Assembly (NCBI GenBank): GCA_947505055.1
Contig: CANNLO010000002.1
Location: 1-48,247, forward strand
Direction: 5' to 3'
DNA: 48,247 nucleotides
Source: Methylococcaceae bacterium
GTDB taxonomy: Bacteria > Pseudomonadota > Gammaproteobacteria > Methylococcales > Methylomonadaceae
Part shown: piece after piece, positions 7,228 through 14,590 of the stretch
Numbering within the stretch: position 1 is the stretch's first letter
Layout: each line of letters opens with the position of its first letter
The notes under the pieces: generated by a model
Databases searched by the model: none
Seen by the model: only the letters and a program-made list of their open reading frames with translations
Told to the model about the DNA's origin: nothing
Program-made: the position numbers and the translations under genes

Positions 7228-9001
7228 AAACAATGAAAATTTGGCCACAAGCGCTGTTGCTATTTGTTGGTTGGGCTCGCTGGTTTATGTTTGGATACTT
7301 GCTTTAAGCCAGGTCGAAGTTTTGGCTTTGATCGGAATTGAACATGTTTTTCTGCCGACTTTATTAAGCTTTGCTTCGGTTTTTTCTTTTATCTGGTTGC
7401 GCCAATCAAAAGCAGCTGATCAAATCTTGATGGCAAAATTGCTTGCGGCCAGCACTGAATGGCGGCAAGGATCTGTTGATGTTCGATTAACCTATATTGG
7501 TGGCAAAGAGCGCCCGTTACAACAATTGGCCTGGGCGTTGAATGATCTGATGGATCAGGTGGAAACGGCTCAGGTCGATATGTATTATTCCTTGGCTTAT
7601 GTTATTTATGGTGATTTCAGTCGACGCAGTCATCCTGAAGGCTTGCATGGTGGCTTTGCTTCCGCTTTAAAACAACTTAACTCAGTCTCAAAAACCTTAT
7701 CGATTACTACCTCCGCGATTACAGCGCTAATGGATGCTATTGCCAATGGAGACTTTAGCAAGCAGGTTAAAGTCAATGTTGAGGGTGAGTACAAGCTGGC
7801 CATAGATCATGCTTTAGATGCCATGAAAACCATGCAAACCCTGCTGGGCGATATTGGCACTGTGATGGGCAGTGTCGCTCAAGGCGATATTAGCCAACGC
7901 GTTGAGGCTGAAGGTCGCGGTGATTTGGGTAAATTAAAAAACGATATTAATCTGACTCTGGATGCGCTGGGCAGTTTGAATGATATATCGTTAATTGCCC
8001 ATGCCTTGTCTGAAGGTGATCTGACGCAAACTATCAATAAAGATTATCCGGGTACTTTCGGAACAGTCATTGCAGGAATGAATGGCACTGTTGAAAACCT
8101 TAGAAATCTGGTGGGCGAGATTAAAGATTCGACCAATCATATCAATACTGCAGCCAAAGAAATAGCGGCGGGTAATAATGATCTGTCGCAGCGCACTGAA
8201 GAGCAGGCTGCCAGTTTGCAGGAAACGGCTGCCAGCATGGGTGAGTTGACTACTACCGTGCAACTAAATGCCAAAAGCGCTGAACACGCTAACCAACTGG
8301 CAGTCGGTGCAACCGAAATTGCAGGTAAAGGGGTTTCAGTGGTCGGTAAGGTTGTATCGACCATGGAAGATATTAATGATTCCTCACGTAAGATTGTGGA
8401 TATTATTTCTGTGATAGACGGGATTGCGTTTCAAACTAATATTCTTGCGCTAAACGCCGCAGTGGAGGCCGCCCGTGCCGGCGAACAGGGCAGGGGATTT
8501 GCCGTGGTGGCTGGCGAAGTCAGGAGTCTTGCACAACGTGCCGCTGCCGCTGCCGGAGAAATAAAAGGGCTGATTGGTGATTCGGTGGAAAAAGTCGAAG
8601 ACGGTACCAAACTGGTTGCGCAAGCCGGTAAAACCATGGAAGAAATTGTCAGTGCTATTCGTGGCGTAACAGCCATTATGGCTGAAATCAGAAAAGCTTC
8701 TGTTGAACAAACCTCAGGTATTGAGCAAGTTAATCAAGCAATTGGGCAGATGGATGAGGTTACCCAACAAAATGCGGCGTTGGTAGAAGAGGCAGCCGCT
8801 GCTGCGGAATCGCTAGAAGAACAAGCGCAGAATTTATCGGTTACCGTTGGCCGTTTTACAGTTGACAGTCGCCATGATGGCTTGCAAAACACACCACGCG
8901 TAAAACAGTCAGTTAATAAAAGTCCAGCGTCCTCGGCAAGAATGACCAGGCCAAAACCCCAAATACCAGTTATCAGTGATAGTGAGTGGGAAGAGTTTTA
9001 A
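7208..9001 (+). CDS. methyl-accepting chemotaxis protein, Aer-like, no periplasmic domain
   Basis: A 597-residue chemoreceptor. Two membrane helices (about residues 13-35 and 40-64) are separated by only a few residues, so there is no periplasmic ligand domain. They are followed by several HAMP-like units (for example MDAIANGDFSKQV, MGSVAQGDISQRV and AHALSEGDLTQTI) and a full MCP signalling domain. The hairpin tip, about 404-460, includes IDGIAFQTNILALNAAVEAA. The protein ends in EWEEF, matching the xWxxF tether by which some receptors bind CheR, after a flexible linker. The overlapping PAS gene upstream likely supplies the sensor. A factor-independent terminator follows. Confidence 0.93.
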   Translation: MYYSRFKNNENLATSAVAICWLGSLVYVWILALSQVEVLALIGIEHVFLPTLLSFASVFSFIWLRQSKAADQILMAKLLAASTEWRQGSVDVRLTYIGGKERPLQQLAWALNDLMDQVETAQVDMYYSLAYVIYGDFSRRSHPEGLHGGFASALKQLNSVSKTLSITTSAITALMDAIANGDFSKQVKVNVEGEYKLAIDHALDAMKTMQTLLGDIGTVMGSVAQGDISQRVEAEGRGDLGKLKNDINLTLDALGSLNDISLIAHALSEGDLTQTINKDYPGTFGTVIAGMNGTVENLRNLVGEIKDSTNHINTAAKEIAAGNNDLSQRTEEQAASLQETAASMGELTTTVQLNAKSAEHANQLAVGATEIAGKGVSVVGKVVSTMEDINDSSRKIVDIISVIDGIAFQTNILALNAAVEAARAGEQGRGFAVVAGEVRSLAQRAAAAAGEIKGLIGDSVEKVEDGTKLVAQAGKTMEEIVSAIRGVTAIMAEIRKASVEQTSGIEQVNQAIGQMDEVTQQNAALVEEAAAAAESLEEQAQNLSVTVGRFTVDSRHDGLQNTPRVKQSVNKSPASSARMTRPKPQIPVISDSEWEEF

Positions 9002-9042
9002 TATTTATCCTGTCTTCAGGTTATAATAACTAAAACTTATAG

Positions 9043-9071
9043 AGCTCGGGTCGAAAGGCCCGAGCTTTTTT
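9043..9071 (+). terminator. intrinsic terminator after the chemoreceptor gene
   Basis: AGCTCGGG (9043-9050) pairs perfectly with CCCGAGCT (9059-9066) across an 8-base loop, and six T residues (9066-9071) run from the end of the stem. It lies about 40 bases past the chemoreceptor stop and separates it from miaB. Confidence 0.9.
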
Positions 9072-9147
9072 ATTACCGCAAATGCTGGCCAGGTTTGCAA
9101 CTGCATACTTCAAGCAGTGATTACCGGATGATTCACCGATTAAAAAT

Positions 9148-10503
9148 ATGACACAAAAACTTTATATTCAAACCAATGGTTGCCAGATGAACGAGTATGA
9201 TTCTGACAAAATGCGGGATGTACTTAATGCTTCACATGGCTTTGAATTGATTGACGATCCAAAACAAGCTGATGTTTTGTTGCTTAATACCTGTTCAATA
9301 CGTGAAAAAGCCCAGGAAAAAGTATTTTCCGCCTTGGGTAAATGGCGCAAGATTAAAGATAAACGCCCTGATGTGATTATTGGTGTGGGTGGTTGTGTCG
9401 CCAGTCAGGAAGGTGCAGCCCTTCAAAAGCGAGCGCCTTTTGTAGACATCGTATTTGGACCTCAAACCCTGCATCGCTTGCCGCAACTTTTGGATCAGGC
9501 ACGCAGTCAAATGAAGCCGGTCATCGACGTATCTTTTCCTGAAATTGAAAAGTTTGATGCTTTGCCGGAACCCCGAGCCGAAGGACCAAAAGCCTTTGTT
9601 TCGGTGATGGAAGGTTGCAGTAAATATTGTACGTTTTGTGTGGTGCCTTACACCCGTGGTGAAGAAATCAGCCGTCCACTTAACGATGTGATCGTCGAAA
9701 TTACCTCGCTTGCCAAACAAGGCGTGCGTGAAATCAATCTGCTAGGCCAAAATGTTAATGCCTATCGCGGTGAAATGGACGATGGCGACATTGCCGATTT
9801 TTCCTTGTTATTGCATTATGTAGCCGCAGTTGAAGGTATAGATCGCATTCGATTTACCACTTCACATCCAATCGAATTTACCGATGCCCTGATTGAAGCA
9901 TTTGCCGAAATTCCGCAATTGGTCGATCATTTGCATTTGCCTGTGCAAAGCGGCAGTGACCATATTTTAAAAATGATGAAGCGCGGTCATGTTCGGGCTG
10001 ATTACATCGAAATTATTCGTAAATTGCGTGCCGTTCGACCCAATATTTATCTGTCCTCTGATTTTATTATCGGTTTTCCCGGAGAAACCGATGCCGAGTT
10101 TGAAGAAACCATGTCTTTTATTGAAGAAATCGGTTTCGATTTATCGTTCAGTTTTGTTTATAGTCAGCGCCCTGGTACACCTGCGGCTGATTTGCCCGAT
10201 GACGTGCCGGCGGAAGTTAAAAAACTGCGTCTGGAACGCTTTCAAAAGCGTATCAACGAAATGACTATGGCTATTTCCGAAAGCATGATCGGTACCGTAC
10301 AAACCGTTTTGGTTGAAGGTCAGTCCAAGAAGAATCCGCTACAAATGCAGGGCAGAACCGAAAACAATCGGGTTGTTAACTTCATCGGTCATCCACGGTT
10401 GTCGGGTCAGTTTGTTGACGTGCTGATTGCTGAAGCACTCCCCAACTCTTTACGTGGCAGAATGATCGACACCTCCATCAATAAAATGGTTAGTCACAGT
10501 TAA
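9148..10503 (+). CDS. miaB: tRNA-2-methylthio-N6-dimethylallyladenosine synthase MiaB
   Basis: A radical-SAM methylthiotransferase that adds a methylthio group to i6A37 of tRNAs reading UNN codons. At 451 residues it has the full family layout. The N-terminal UPF0004 domain has three cluster cysteines (C12 in NGCQMNEYD, then NTCSIREKA and GVGGCVASQ). The radical-SAM motif CSKYCTFC is at about 157-164, and a C-terminal TRAM domain starts near 380. The gene opens the miaB-ybeZ-ybeY-corC run, a conserved gammaproteobacterial arrangement, with only 3 bases before ybeZ. The upstream terminator suggests a promoter within 9072-9147. Confidence 0.98.
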   Translation: MTQKLYIQTNGCQMNEYDSDKMRDVLNASHGFELIDDPKQADVLLLNTCSIREKAQEKVFSALGKWRKIKDKRPDVIIGVGGCVASQEGAALQKRAPFVDIVFGPQTLHRLPQLLDQARSQMKPVIDVSFPEIEKFDALPEPRAEGPKAFVSVMEGCSKYCTFCVVPYTRGEEISRPLNDVIVEITSLAKQGVREINLLGQNVNAYRGEMDDGDIADFSLLLHYVAAVEGIDRIRFTTSHPIEFTDALIEAFAEIPQLVDHLHLPVQSGSDHILKMMKRGHVRADYIEIIRKLRAVRPNIYLSSDFIIGFPGETDAEFEETMSFIEEIGFDLSFSFVYSQRPGTPAADLPDDVPAEVKKLRLERFQKRINEMTMAISESMIGTVQTVLVEGQSKKNPLQMQGRTENNRVVNFIGHPRLSGQFVDVLIAEALPNSLRGRMIDTSINKMVSHS

Positions 10504-10506
10504 TTT

Positions 10507-11481
10507 ATGATTTCACAGGATATTTCTTTAGCACCTGCGGATATTGACCGTTTATCCAATTTTTGCGGACAATTTGATGAACATTTACGGCAAATTGAAG
10601 TGCGTCTTCAGGTTGAGATCGCCAATCGTGGTAATCAGTTCAAAGTAACGGGGATAGACAGTTCAGTAAAAGCGGCTTGTGCTGTCATGCAAAGGTTGTT
10701 TGCCAGCACTGAGACTGAAGAACTCAGTGCCGAACTGGTTCATTTGGCCATGCAGGATTCATCTATTGAAGAACTGCTGGGTGGGCCAAATCCCAATGCT
10801 CAACAAAATGTCAGCATCAAAACTAAATGTGGCATGATCAGAGGGCGAGGCGTTAATCAACAAGAATATCTGAGAAAAATTGTTACTCATGATATTAATT
10901 TTGGCGTAGGTCCTGCTGGAACCGGTAAAACCTATCTGGCTGTTGCTTGTGCCATTGAGGCTTTGCAAAGCGAAAAAGTCAGAAAAATTATTCTGGTGCG
11001 CCCCGCTGTAGAAGCCGGTGAGAAACTGGGCTTTTTGCCCGGTGATATGGCGCAGAAGGTCGATCCCTATTTACGGCCTTTGTATGACGCACTTTATGAT
11101 ATGCTAGGTTTTGAACGCGTTGAGAAAATGATCGCAAAAGGGATTATCGAAGTTGCGCCGCTGGCTTTTATGCGCGGCAGAACGCTTAATGATGCCTTTA
11201 TCATTTTGGATGAAGCGCAAAACACGACGATAGAGCAGATTAAAATGTTCCTGACCCGTCAGGGTTTTGGTTCAACGACGGTGGTTACCGGCGATATTAC
11301 CCAGATCGATTTGCCCTCAGAGAAAATGTCCGGTTTGCGTCATTCTTTGGGCGTGTTAAAAAATGTAGAAGGCATCAGCTTTACTTATTTTGATGCACGC
11401 GATGTGGTGAGACATCCTTTGGTAAAACGTATTGTTTGTGCCTATGAAGATTATGAATCAACAACTAAGGCTAAATCGTGA
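10507..11481 (+). CDS. ybeZ: PhoH family ATPase YbeZ
   Basis: A cytoplasmic PhoH-like P-loop ATPase of 324 residues. Walker A is GPAGTGKT (about 136-143) and Walker B is FIILDEAQN (about 231-239). In enterobacteria YbeZ interacts with YbeY and is thought to help ribosomal RNA processing and quality control, possibly as an RNA helicase. The N-terminal 100 residues carry the usual KH-like segment (QVEIANRGNQFKVTG). The gene starts 3 bases after miaB and overlaps ybeY by 4 bases, so the three are probably co-translated. Confidence 0.96.
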   Translation: MISQDISLAPADIDRLSNFCGQFDEHLRQIEVRLQVEIANRGNQFKVTGIDSSVKAACAVMQRLFASTETEELSAELVHLAMQDSSIEELLGGPNPNAQQNVSIKTKCGMIRGRGVNQQEYLRKIVTHDINFGVGPAGTGKTYLAVACAIEALQSEKVRKIILVRPAVEAGEKLGFLPGDMAQKVDPYLRPLYDALYDMLGFERVEKMIAKGIIEVAPLAFMRGRTLNDAFIILDEAQNTTIEQIKMFLTRQGFGSTTVVTGDITQIDLPSEKMSGLRHSLGVLKNVEGISFTYFDARDVVRHPLVKRIVCAYEDYESTTKAKS

Positions 11482-11942
11482 ACGACATTGAAATTCAGGT
11501 CGTTTACGAATCACCCGGACAGCCTGATTCACAACAGATTCAACTTTGGATTGACACTGCACTAGCTGATTTTAATCAAGATACCGAGATTGTGGTGCGA
11601 ATTGTCGACGAACTCGAAAGTGCCCAGCTTAATGAGCAGTATCGTCATAAGTCTGGCCCAACCAATATTCTCAGTTTTCCAGTTGACGTACCTGAAGGTA
11701 TTGAATTAAATTTACTCGGTGATTTGGTGATTTGCGCACCCGTTCTGGAAAAAGAAGCGCTGCAACAAAACAAGCTGTTAGCCAATCATTGGGCCCATAT
11801 TATTATCCACGGCGTATTACATTTGTTAGGCTATGATCATCTTGAAGAGGATGAAGCCGAGCTTATGGAAAATAAAGAAATTAACATTTTAAACAAATTA
11901 CATATCAATAATCCCTATGCGGAAGGCCAGCTAAATGAGTGA
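11478..11942 (+). CDS. ybeY: endoribonuclease YbeY
   Basis: A 154-residue metal-dependent endoribonuclease required for 16S rRNA 3'-end maturation and late 70S quality control. The zinc-binding signature HGVLHLLGYDH (about residues 112-122, three histidines) is intact, and the substrate-groove motif RHKSGPTNILSFP is present. It starts with GTG at 11478, overlapping the ybeZ stop by 4 bases, which fits translational coupling. Its 3' end overlaps the next gene by 8 bases. Confidence 0.97.
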   Translation: MNDIEIQVVYESPGQPDSQQIQLWIDTALADFNQDTEIVVRIVDELESAQLNEQYRHKSGPTNILSFPVDVPEGIELNLLGDLVICAPVLEKEALQQNKLLANHWAHIIIHGVLHLLGYDHLEEDEAELMENKEINILNKLHINNPYAEGQLNE

Positions 11943-12780
11943 CGAACAACCCCCAAGTAGAAACTCCCCTAATAATAAAGGTTGGGTCGATAAGATCATC
12001 CATTTACTGACAGGGGAGCCTCAAGATCAGGAAGATTTACTTGAAATATTAAGAGAAGCCCGTGAAAACCATTTATTGGATACCGATGCGTTATCCATGA
12101 TTGAAGGCGTTTTGCAAGTATCTCAAATGCGCGTCAGGGATATTATGATTCCTCGCATTCAAATGGTTGTCGTACCCAAAGACGCTGAATTGGAACACAT
12201 ACTTCCACTGGTAACAGAGTTTGGACATTCGCGCTTTCCGGTTATTGACGGTGATCGCAGTAAAGTGGTTGGCGTTCTGTTGGCCAAAGATTTATTGGCT
12301 CGCGTACTGCAAAACAAAACACTCAAAGTGCATGAAATTATGCGGCCTTCCTGCGTGGTTCCAGAAAGCAAGCGTCTGAATGTATTGCTTAAGGAATTGC
12401 GCACTATTGGTAATCACATGGCCATTGTAGTTGATGAATATGGACAATCAGCGGGACTGGTAACGATAGAAGATGTGTTAGAGCAAATCGTCGGTGAAAT
12501 TGAAGATGAACACGACGATCATGAAGACGAAGGCTATATTTTTCAGCGCAGTTCTAATGAATATATGCTTAAAGCCTTGACGCCCATGAATGAGTTTGAC
12601 GAATATTTTTCCACGCAACTGTCAACTGATGAATACGATACCATAGGTGGTTTTATTGTCAGTCAATTGGAGCACATGCCCAAAAAAGGCGAAAGTTATA
12701 TTGTCGATAAAATGAAATTTGAAGTAATCAGAGCCGATAGTCGACGCGTACATTTGCTAAAATTAAAAATAATAGAATAG
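11935..12780 (+). CDS. corC: CorC/HlyC family CBS-domain protein
   Basis: A 281-residue soluble protein of the CorC (YbeX) family. A CBS pair spans about residues 70-190 (it opens VRDIMIPRIQMVVV and continues through AIVVDEYGQSAGLVTIEDVLEQIVGEIEDEHD). The C-terminal transporter-associated domain (about 205-280, ending in RADSRRVHLLKLKI) is complete. Members have been linked to magnesium/cobalt efflux, and YbeX more recently to ribosome assembly. The position overlapping ybeY supports the ribosome link. lnt, which often follows, is absent here: the run ends in a large inverted repeat facing a convergent gene. Confidence 0.95.
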   Translation: MSDEQPPSRNSPNNKGWVDKIIHLLTGEPQDQEDLLEILREARENHLLDTDALSMIEGVLQVSQMRVRDIMIPRIQMVVVPKDAELEHILPLVTEFGHSRFPVIDGDRSKVVGVLLAKDLLARVLQNKTLKVHEIMRPSCVVPESKRLNVLLKELRTIGNHMAIVVDEYGQSAGLVTIEDVLEQIVGEIEDEHDDHEDEGYIFQRSSNEYMLKALTPMNEFDEYFSTQLSTDEYDTIGGFIVSQLEHMPKKGESYIVDKMKFEVIRADSRRVHLLKLKIIE

Positions 12781-12782
12781 TG

Positions 12783-12859
12783 AGGTTAAAGGTTAAAGGA
12801 GTAGATAATCCACTGATTTATAACTAAATTTAGATATTTTAGCCTTTGACCTTTGACCT
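12783..12859. terminator. long inverted repeat between convergent corC and the pterin dehydratase gene
   Basis: Arms of 17 bases (12783-12799 and 12843-12859) pair fully if two G-U pairs are allowed in the plus-strand transcript. Each arm is itself a direct repeat of a 7-base unit (AGGTTAA / TTTGACC). The 43-base loop is AT-rich. No clear U-tract follows, so it may work as a transcript end or 3' stabiliser rather than a classic terminator. Confidence 0.5.
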
Positions 12860-12872
12860 TCAGTCTTTCACC

Positions 12873-13256
12873 TTAATCATATTTAATATATTTAAACCTT
12901 GGATCATCAGGAGTTCCCGGCAAAGCGCCGCCTTCTGTTCCAGGTTGCCACATGACCACATCTTCAATTTTACGGGCTAATTCAAAATCCTTATTGGTGA
13001 TGCCTTTAGCGGCATGATTCATCAATTTGACGATTACAAAAGCATAAGAGACAGAAAGGTCCGGATGATGGAAGGCTGCTTCAGCCAAATGACCAATGGT
13101 ATTAACAACCATCAAAGTTGCTTTCCAGCCGCTGGTTTTATATTTTCGTCGAATCCAGCCATTTTCAAGATACCAGTTTGGTAATTCTTCTTTTAAACGT
13201 TGCTCGACGTCTGAGTCAGAATAAGTTTCTTCATGTGTAATGTTTCTCCAGCCCAT
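12873..13256 (-). CDS. phhB: 4a-hydroxytetrahydrobiopterin dehydratase (pterin-4a-carbinolamine dehydratase)
   Basis: A small cytoplasmic enzyme that dehydrates 4a-hydroxytetrahydrobiopterin, recycling the pterin after aromatic amino acid hydroxylation. The 127-residue length is slightly longer than the family's roughly 100, with an extra N-terminal arm. The active-site signature is present: AFHHPDLSVSY with H63 and H64, H81 (LMNHAAKG) and D90 (TNKDFELA). No phenylalanine hydroxylase gene is nearby, so its partner is unknown. In an organism rich in methanopterin-type pterins a different pterin substrate is conceivable, but nothing here shows it. Confidence 0.88.
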   Translation of the reverse strand: MGWRNITHEETYSDSDVEQRLKEELPNWYLENGWIRRKYKTSGWKATLMVVNTIGHLAEAAFHHPDLSVSYAFVIVKLMNHAAKGITNKDFELARKIEDVVMWQPGTEGGALPGTPDDPRFKYIKYD

Positions 13257-13307
13257 CTTTGTTGCCTCTATTGGATTATGAAAATAATTAAAGTAGCCGT
13301 TTAAAGC

Positions 13308-13904
13308 TTAGTTTTCAGGTTCAAGGTGAGTAGCATCGCACCCGTGTTGATAAAAAATAAATGATGGCTTAAAGGGCATGATGTCCAGATTTAAGGTCGT
13401 CGTATCTTGAAATTGTTTTAGAGGGTTTGCTACGCTCTCACGAAAGTTGGTAAACAATTGTTTAGTCAGTTGTTCCTGTGTTTCATCAGCGCCCAGGGCA
13501 AAGGGATTTTCATTCAAATTACTTGCATTGATGGCTTCCTGTAAAGCAGTTGTAGCAAAACTTTGAATTTTGTTTTCAAACTCACCAAAAACCTTTGTAC
13601 CTTTTTCGCGTTTAATCCGCTCAATATCAGCAGAGTCTGCATAAATTAGAAAAGCACCCTTGGCACCTTGGGCTTCGTTTTTACAGGCTCCGCCGTCCAT
13701 GACCCTGACCAGGTTTAATGTTTTGTTGTTTTTAACCAGAGTCATTGGAGGATTTTGTCCTGAACTTGGGGCTGTATTGTCGGTTATTGCCGGAGTTTTA
13801 GCGGGAACCGGTGTTACAGTAACTTCAGGTTTAATTTCCTGGCTCGAACATGCAGTTAAGGTGATCAATGCGCAGCAGATTAATAGTTGTAAACTTCTTT
13901 TCAT
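13308..13904 (-). CDS. lipoprotein of unknown function
   Basis: A 198-residue protein with a classic lipoprotein signal peptide: LLICCALITLTAC, with the lipobox cysteine at residue 19. Residue 20 is serine, which favours outer-membrane sorting. A proline- and threonine-rich linker (about 25-55) precedes a soluble domain containing NLVRVMDGGACKNEAQGAKGAFLIYAD and a helical stretch with many charged residues. One pair of mature cysteines (in GGACKNE and QHGCDAT) may form a disulfide. I do not recognise the family. It is about 50 bases upstream of the dehydratase gene on the same strand, with no evident functional link. Confidence 0.7.
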   Translation of the reverse strand: MKRSLQLLICCALITLTACSSQEIKPEVTVTPVPAKTPAITDNTAPSSGQNPPMTLVKNNKTLNLVRVMDGGACKNEAQGAKGAFLIYADSADIERIKREKGTKVFGEFENKIQSFATTALQEAINASNLNENPFALGADETQEQLTKQLFTNFRESVANPLKQFQDTTTLNLDIMPFKPSFIFYQHGCDATHLEPEN

Positions 13905-14126
13905 AGATTATATGGCTTTGATAGGTTGATAGTTGTGGATACAAATTAAGGTTACTTATAAATGCCAATATACCATGACAACTACAGTTACAAATATAAT
14001 CATTTTGGTGACGGAGAGCGTTCAGGTCTTTTACTTGAGCTTAGATTTTGACTGATTAAAAAATCACTTTACAAATTCTCCATAAGTCATTAAAAAGTGA
14101 ACTTTAGGACAAAATTAATTACGACT

Positions 14127-14381
14127 ATGAGAATATCTAAATCTAAATCTGTATCAGATAAATCGGTGTCTGAAGTAGATGCTGCTAAAAGCAAAGATGA
14201 AGCTGATCTTGACATCGATGGCTTCGATTTAGGCTTGGGAAGTGAGTACATTGCACTTCCAACCGAAAGTGAACTCGCCGCTAAAAAGTTGGCTGCTCGC
14301 AGGAAAATTGAACTGTATTGGGAGAAAAAGCGCTTGCAGGAACAACTCGGTGATTTTACTGACGAGGATATCGATTTTTAA
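14127..14381 (+). CDS. PA3496 family putative envelope integrity protein
   Basis: An 84-residue polar protein. The N-terminal half is lysine-, serine- and aspartate-rich and probably disordered (SKSKSVSDKSVSEVD, then DLDIDGFDLGLGSEY). The C-terminal helix (ARRKIELYWEKKRLQEQLGDF) is the hallmark of the PA3496 family, small gammaproteobacterial proteins described as putative envelope-integrity factors. I prefer ATG 14127 over GTG 14097 because the homologous part begins after it and the extra ten residues look non-coding; neither start has a strong ribosome binding site. Its molecular role is unknown. Confidence 0.7.
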   Translation: MRISKSKSVSDKSVSEVDAAKSKDEADLDIDGFDLGLGSEYIALPTESELAAKKLAARRKIELYWEKKRLQEQLGDFTDEDIDF

Positions 14382-14400
14382 TCTGTCAGTTTTAACAATA

Positions 14401-14429
14401 GCAATAAAACAGGGTATTGTTTTTATTGC
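14401..14429 (+). terminator. possible terminator after the PA3496-family gene
   Basis: GCAATAAAAC (14401-14410) pairs with the T-rich GTTTTTATTGC that ends at 14429, with one bulged T. It lies 20 bases after the stop codon. The stem is AT-rich, so termination strength is uncertain. Confidence 0.45.
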
Positions 14430-14457
14430 CAAGTAATATTTTTATGTTGCTTAACAG

Positions 14458-14529
14458 TCTGTTGGCTGGGTTTTACAAGTGCTGTAGCAGCCAGTTAAAC
14501 CAGGCCAACAGATTATTCAAACTGGTTTA
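14458..14529 (+). promoter_or_regulatory. leader region with mutually exclusive stems ahead of pgaB
   Basis: Three perfect pairings can be drawn. (1) TCTGTTGGC 14458-14466 with GCCAACAGA 14504-14512. (2) TGGCTG 14463-14468 with CAGCCA 14488-14493. (3) TAAACCAG 14496-14503 with CTGGTTTA 14522-14529, followed by ATACATTTTT. Stem 1 shares bases with stem 2 and would knot with stem 3, so the RNA could adopt either 1 or 2+3. That is the logic of an attenuator or a protein-controlled switch for the pga operon. It is an inference from pairing alone. Confidence 0.35.
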
Positions 14530-14590
14530 TACATTTTTGGGTTAAAATTGTCATCCGTAAGTGTTTTTTCTTTTCTAAAATCTGGATGTC

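Noticed and set aside
7991..8710. Antisense open frames inside the chemoreceptor gene
   Set aside because: They are mirror frames of the conserved signalling domain and have no independent start signals.
13660..13929. 89-codon hydrophobic frame opposite the lipoprotein gene
   Set aside because: It is antisense to the signal peptide and linker of a convincing lipoprotein; hydrophobicity arises from the opposite strand.
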